Positions 8,018 to 10,328 of a DNA stretch of 10,328 bases are shown piece by piece (position 1 is the first letter of the stretch; the number at the start of each line of letters is the position of its first letter). The notes below the pieces were generated by a model. That model saw only the letters and a list, made by a program, of their open reading frames with translations, did no database searches and had not been told where the DNA came from. The DNA is taken from positions 1 to 10,328 of the forward strand of contig JABJCF010000466.1 of the NCBI GenBank assembly GCA_018665625.1, read 5' to 3'. Position numbers and translations under genes: made by a program. Origin of the DNA: Nitrospina sp. (GTDB lineage: Bacteria > Nitrospinota > Nitrospinia > Nitrospinales > VA-1).

Positions 8018-8554
8018 CTACCCCTCAAGTGTTTGGCAATCTTCTGGTGTCAGGCCAAATTCATTTCCGCATTCCTGCAATAGGTCGCGGGCATTTTTTT
8101 CCATGAATTCCTCGCCGGTTTCCTTGAATATGTCTGCCGCTTTGGCAAGGTGATGAACCGTCTCTTTTCCGCGCTTGAGCCCATAATGAAGCATGGCAAT
8201 ATTACTGTGCGCTCGGCCAAAGTCTGGATTGAAACGAATGGCTTCTTTGTAATGTTTGAAGGCTTCTTCCATCTCGCCGATGAGATTGCTGACGACGGCC
8301 AAACTGTAATGAACCATCGGTGCTTCGGGTTTCAAACGAAGGGCTTCCCGGAAAGATTTTGAGGCTTCCAGATTCATACGAAGTTTTCCGTAACGAATGC
8401 CAATATTAAAATGCGCCAGAAAATGATCCGGGTCGAGTTCAATGGCTTTTTTATAAGATTCAAAAGTTCTGCGGTCATCTCCCAGCTTGCTAAAAGCCAG
8501 ACCATCTTTAAAGTGTTCTTCCGCAGTTTTTTCTGATTGTTGTTCTGTTGACAT
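8018..8554 (-). CDS. TPR-repeat protein
   Basis: This 178-residue, probably cytoplasmic protein is made almost entirely of four tandem tetratricopeptide repeats of 33-34 residues, at about residues 11-43, 44-77, 78-111 and 112-145. Each shows the repeat pattern (for example ESYKKAIELDPD, SFREALRLKPE and HYKEAIRFNPD at the repeat ends). TPR arrays bind partner proteins and do not define a reaction. There is no signal peptide or membrane segment. A good Shine-Dalgarno, AGAGGA, lies five bases before the ATG. The flavoprotein gene follows on the same strand 50 bases on, so the two may be co-transcribed. The specific role is unknown. Confidence 0.88.
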   Translation of the reverse strand: MSTEQQSEKTAEEHFKDGLAFSKLGDDRRTFESYKKAIELDPDHFLAHFNIGIRYGKLRMNLEASKSFREALRLKPEAPMVHYSLAVVSNLIGEMEEAFKHYKEAIRFNPDFGRAHSNIAMLHYGLKRGKETVHHLAKAADIFKETGEEFMEKNARDLLQECGNEFGLTPEDCQTLEG

Positions 8555-8559
8555 AATAT

Positions 8560-8565
8560 TCCTCT
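8560..8565 (-). promoter_or_regulatory. Ribosome binding site of the TPR gene
   Basis: On the minus strand AGAGGA lies five bases before the ATG at 8554, supporting that start codon. Confidence 0.65.
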
Positions 8566-8607
8566 AATTCTCTTAATTAAAAGGGGGTTCACGACAAAAT
8601 TGAAATT

Positions 8608-8636
8608 GGATAAGCATCTATGCTACCTTATTATCC
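8608..8636. repeat. Nested inverted repeat upstream of the TPR gene
   Basis: GGATAA (8608-8613) pairs with TTATCC (8631-8636), and inside it GCAT (8614-8617) pairs with ATGC (8620-8623), leaving a seven-base bulge on one side. It lies 54 bases upstream of the TPR start, where an operator or leader hairpin could act. No protein or RNA family is recognised. Confidence 0.35.
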
Positions 8637-8653
8637 CTCAACAATGCAACTTC

Positions 8654-8767
8654 TTGGCGGAGGGCCAAAAAGCGAGCCTCCGGGGGCCACAGGTCGTGTG
8701 TTTGGCTTGTGGATCAGGACCGTTGTTCTTAAGAGGGGATCTTTAATAATTCCCCCTATAAAGGGGA
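8654..8767. other. Structured intergenic stretch with competing inverted repeats
   Basis: The gap 8555-8801 holds no convincing gene but is dense in inverted repeats. CGGAGG (8658-8663) pairs with CCTCCG (8677-8682). TTGGC (8654-8658) pairs with GCCAA (8664-8668) and excludes the first pairing. CCACA (8687-8691) pairs with TGTGG (8708-8712). TCCCC (8751-8755) can pair either with GGGGA at 8735-8739 or with GGGGA at 8763-8767. Alternative pairings of this kind are seen in leaders that switch conformation and in small RNAs. I do not recognise 6S RNA, SRP RNA, tmRNA, RNase P RNA or any riboswitch. Strand and function are undetermined. Confidence 0.35.
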
Positions 8768-8801
8768 TGCATGGGGCTTCTCCAATAACTAGAAAGTAAT
8801 C

Positions 8802-9074
8802 ATGGCAATAGAACCTGGTACAGATGAAGAACGGCTCATGTTGGGCCGGTGGATTAAAAGAGGACAAAAACTCATTGTGGGGACTTCGTCTTTAGGCGAT
8901 TCCTATCTCGATCCCAATGTCAAAAGAGACGAAGAGATTCAAAAGTTGTCTGTAGACTACGTTGCCTTTGACCATCAGGTGGGCGAGGATTTACCTCACC
9001 TGAAGGGCAAGTTTCGCTGGGACCTCGAGAAATATTATCGTGACCGATACGGTCCTTATCTGCCACAGGACTGA
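8802..9074 (+). CDS. Small protein of unknown function upstream of a Rieske-like gene
   Basis: I do not recognise the family of this 90-residue protein. It has no cysteine, no signal peptide and no membrane segment, and is charged and soluble-looking. The N-terminus has ERLMLGRWIKRGQKLIVGTSSLGDSYLDPN; the C-terminus is rich in aromatic and charged residues (FRWDLEKYYRDRYGPYLP). The stop is followed after five bases by the start of the Rieske-like gene, so the two are very likely co-translated and may work together. The ribosome binding site before this ATG is weak. The reading frame is supported by its tight spacing to the next gene and its natural amino-acid make-up, not by homology I can name. 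Confidence 0.7.
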   Translation: MAIEPGTDEERLMLGRWIKRGQKLIVGTSSLGDSYLDPNVKRDEEIQKLSVDYVAFDHQVGEDLPHLKGKFRWDLEKYYRDRYGPYLPQD

Positions 9075-9079
9075 CCTAT

Positions 9080-9403
9080 ATGTCTAAAGTCAAAATTTTA
9101 GAACTGGACGAAGCACCGGAAGAAGGAACCGCAAAACAAATCCATCTCGACCACCCTTATACAGAGTGGAAGTATGTCCTCGCATTTTTTACTGTTGAGG
9201 GAAAGTTTTATTGTGTCGGAGATAAATGCAAAAGCTGTGAGGGAAGCCTGGCAAAAGGCGAGCTAAAAGGTATGTTTGCCTTTTGCAGTCGAGAAGAATG
9301 CGCCTGGAATATTAAAAAAGGCTACTGCAAATGGAATCACTCCGACACCACCCCCGTATATAAAGTCGCCACCAAAGACGACGGTTTCTATATAGAAATT
9401 TAA
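9080..9403 (+). CDS. Rieske-fold protein with altered, cysteine-rich cluster motifs
   Basis: This 107-residue protein has the length and layout of small Rieske [2Fe-2S] ferredoxin or NirD-like proteins: an N-terminal strand region, VEGKFYCVGDKC in the place of the usual 'dGxxyAixdxC', GSLAKGELKG, a second cysteine box, and a C-terminal PVYKVATKDDGFYIEI. In a normal Rieske site the ligands are CxH and CxxH. Here Cys50 and Cys69 keep the usual spacing of 19, but the histidine positions are Ser52 and Glu72. Cysteines stand right beside them at 53 and 74, and more occur at 45 and 83. The site may therefore bind an all-cysteine iron-sulfur cluster or zinc, or be inactive. It is cytoplasmic by appearance. 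It starts five bases after the previous gene, with AGGA nine bases before the ATG. The fold call rests on my alignment by eye. Confidence 0.82.
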   Translation: MSKVKILELDEAPEEGTAKQIHLDHPYTEWKYVLAFFTVEGKFYCVGDKCKSCEGSLAKGELKGMFAFCSREECAWNIKKGYCKWNHSDTTPVYKVATKDDGFYIEI

Positions 9404-9426
9404 CTCCCTCAGCTATTTGCCAGGTG

Positions 9427-9432
9427 TATAAT
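9427..9432 (+). promoter_or_regulatory. -10-like box before the cupin gene
   Basis: A consensus TATAAT lies 23 bases before the cupin ATG, in the 52-base gap after the Rieske-like gene. No good -35 hexamer is found at the usual distance, so the cupin may have its own weak promoter or simply be read through from upstream. Confidence 0.3.
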
Positions 9433-9443
9433 TTCCTCTTAAC

Positions 9444-9450
9444 AGGAGGT
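9444..9450 (+). promoter_or_regulatory. Strong ribosome binding site of the cupin gene
   Basis: AGGAGGT lies five bases before the ATG at 9456. It is the best Shine-Dalgarno in the window and fixes the start. Confidence 0.85.
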
Positions 9451-9455
9451 AAATT

Positions 9456-9851
9456 ATGAGTCTGGATTTAACAGGAAAAGTTGTAACCGTCCGTCCCGAA
9501 GAAACCATTGCCACGAAACAGAACCTGCCCTATTACGTGGGCATTTCACAAGAGACCGCAGGCGCAAAAGGATTGTCCATGAACCTGGTGGTGATCCCGC
9601 CCGGGGCTTCGCCAAAAGCGCATTACCATAAAGATTTTGAAACTGCGATTTACCTTTTGAAAGGAAGAGTGGAAACCCGTTTCGGTGAAAATTTGAAAGA
9701 GTCAAAGATAAACGAAGAGGGAGACTTTATTTATATCCCGCCCGGAGTGCCGCACAAGCCGGTCAATCTGAGCGAAACCGAACCGGCGCTGGCTATTGTT
9801 TCCCGCAACGATCCTAATGAGCATGAAAATGTAGTTGCCTATGAAGAATGA
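9456..9851 (+). CDS. Small single-domain cupin protein
   Basis: This 131-residue protein is a single cupin beta-barrel. Motif 1 is present with Gly50, His56, His58, Glu62 and Gly70; motif 2 is exact with Gly89, Pro95, Gly97, His100 and Asn104. His56, His58, Glu62 and His100 form the standard metal site, so it probably binds Fe, Mn, Zn or a similar metal. Cupins of this size include isomerases, dioxygenases and ligand-binding proteins, and the sequence does not tell which. There is no signal peptide or DNA-binding domain. It lies 52 bases after the Rieske-like gene on the same strand with a strong ribosome binding site, and may belong to the same transcription unit. Confidence 0.92.
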   Translation: MSLDLTGKVVTVRPEETIATKQNLPYYVGISQETAGAKGLSMNLVVIPPGASPKAHYHKDFETAIYLLKGRVETRFGENLKESKINEEGDFIYIPPGVPHKPVNLSETEPALAIVSRNDPNEHENVVAYEE

Positions 9852-9894
9852 AGACTGTCTTATTAATATGCCCAAATGGATTGTTTCGCTTTGC

Positions 9895-9928
9895 AGGTCC
9901 TGACCTATTGCGTCCAGGCTCAGCCTGG
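9895..9928. repeat. Inverted repeats between convergent genes
   Basis: In the 77-base gap between the cupin gene and the convergent last gene, AGGTC (9895-9899) faces GACCT (9902-9906), and CCAGGC (9914-9919) pairs with GCCTGG (9923-9928) around a three-base loop. The second ends right at the stop codon of the minus-strand gene. The place suits a bidirectional terminator, but neither strand has a following T run. Confidence 0.35.
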
Positions 9929-10328
9929 CTAGACCATGCCGATGGCGGGTTGTTGCATGTTGCGGCGTTGTTCTTCGGTCATTTCCAGTTGTGGAAGGTT
10001 GTTCGAACCGTATTTGTCTATGTAGAGGAAGATGTATTCGCGGACGCAGGTTCTTAAGTCCCATTTCGAATTGTGGTGTTGTTCAAACTCATCGAAGACG
10101 TCTAGAGCTTCTTGAATGGTGAGTCCATCCTTGGTCGTGAAGTAGTAGTCTAACGCCAGATCCCATTCCGGATTTTTATAATAGGTCAGTCCATATTTTT
10201 CCGGCTCGAATGCGATGGGACTGTATTTCCCCAATACAAATGTCATGAAGCCCAGGGAATGAATGTGTGCGCTGTTCTTTTCGACAAAGGCCTTACTGTC
10301 GTCTGCCTCTTCACTGGTTTCACCGGGA
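9929..10328 (-). CDS. Protein of unknown function, C-terminal part (cut by window end)
   Basis: I do not recognise this family. The first ATG inside the window is at 10246 and would give 105 residues, but the same frame stays open through 27 more codons to the window edge with natural composition (SKAFVEKNSAHIHSLGF leads into that methionine). The real start is therefore probably beyond the window and this is a partial gene with about 132 visible codons. The visible part is soluble and acidic-aromatic, with TIQEALDVFDEFEQHH and CVREYIFLYIDKYG likely forming helices, and a Gln/Asn-rich tail. No catalytic motif is seen. It converges on the cupin gene. Confidence 0.75.
   Translation of the reverse strand, partial: PGETSEEADDSKAFVEKNSAHIHSLGFMTFVLGKYSPIAFEPEKYGLTYYKNPEWDLALDYYFTTKDGLTIQEALDVFDEFEQHHNSKWDLRTCVREYIFLYIDKYGSNNLPQLEMTEEQRRNMQQPAIGMV

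Noticed and set aside
8581..8800. 6S RNA, SRP RNA, tmRNA or tRNA in the gap
   Set aside because: Looked for their conserved signatures on both strands and found none, so no named RNA gene is called.
8631..8867. 78-residue minus-strand open frame
   Set aside because: It runs through the hairpin-rich gap, overlaps the start of the better supported plus-strand gene, has no clear ribosome binding site and matches no family I know.
9702..10064. 120-residue minus-strand open frame
   Set aside because: It lies antisense to the end of the cupin and overlaps the last gene in another frame; composition (Arg/His/Thr-rich) is that of a shadow frame.
1..10328. CRISPR array, transposon or phage island
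   Set aside because: No regularly spaced repeats, transposase or integrase sequence, terminal repeats or phage genes were seen.

Overview
This 10.3 kb window looks like ordinary chromosomal DNA from a Gram-negative-type bacterium. It carries ten complete or partial housekeeping-like genes and a small accessory patch at the right end. I see no insertion sequence, phage gene, tRNA, rRNA or CRISPR array. The split glycine decarboxylase (a separate GcvPA subunit), the moderate base composition and the gene mix would fit Nitrospinota or another former 'deltaproteobacterial' lineage. That placement is only an inference; no marker here proves it.

Left block (1-3469, minus strand). Transcription would run nucleotidyltransferase-like gene, then lepA (elongation factor 4), then lepB (signal peptidase I, cut by the window start). 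The lepA and lepB reading frames overlap by 11 bases, so these two are almost certainly one operon.

Middle block (3470-7967). A 212-base divergent spacer separates the left block from gcvT-gcvH-gcvPA on the plus strand, which encode the T protein, the H protein and the first half of the P protein of the glycine cleavage system. The gcv leader holds a hairpin followed by a T run just before the gcvT start, and gcvT has no obvious ribosome binding site. The PLP-binding half (gcvPB) does not follow. Instead, six bases after gcvPA, a convergent gene encodes a flavin disulfide reductase of the dihydrolipoamide dehydrogenase/mercuric reductase class. It might supply the L protein activity, but this is not proven. 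A TPR-repeat protein gene lies upstream of it on the same minus strand.

Right block (8555-10328). A 247-base gap rich in inverted repeats, some of them mutually exclusive, leads into three plus-strand genes: a 90-residue protein of unknown family, a 107-residue Rieske-fold protein, and a small cupin. In the Rieske-like protein both cluster-ligand histidines are replaced while extra cysteines sit next to them. This is the most unusual thing in the window. A convergent gene of unknown function runs off the right edge; its reading frame stays open to the last base, so the first methionine visible in it is probably internal.
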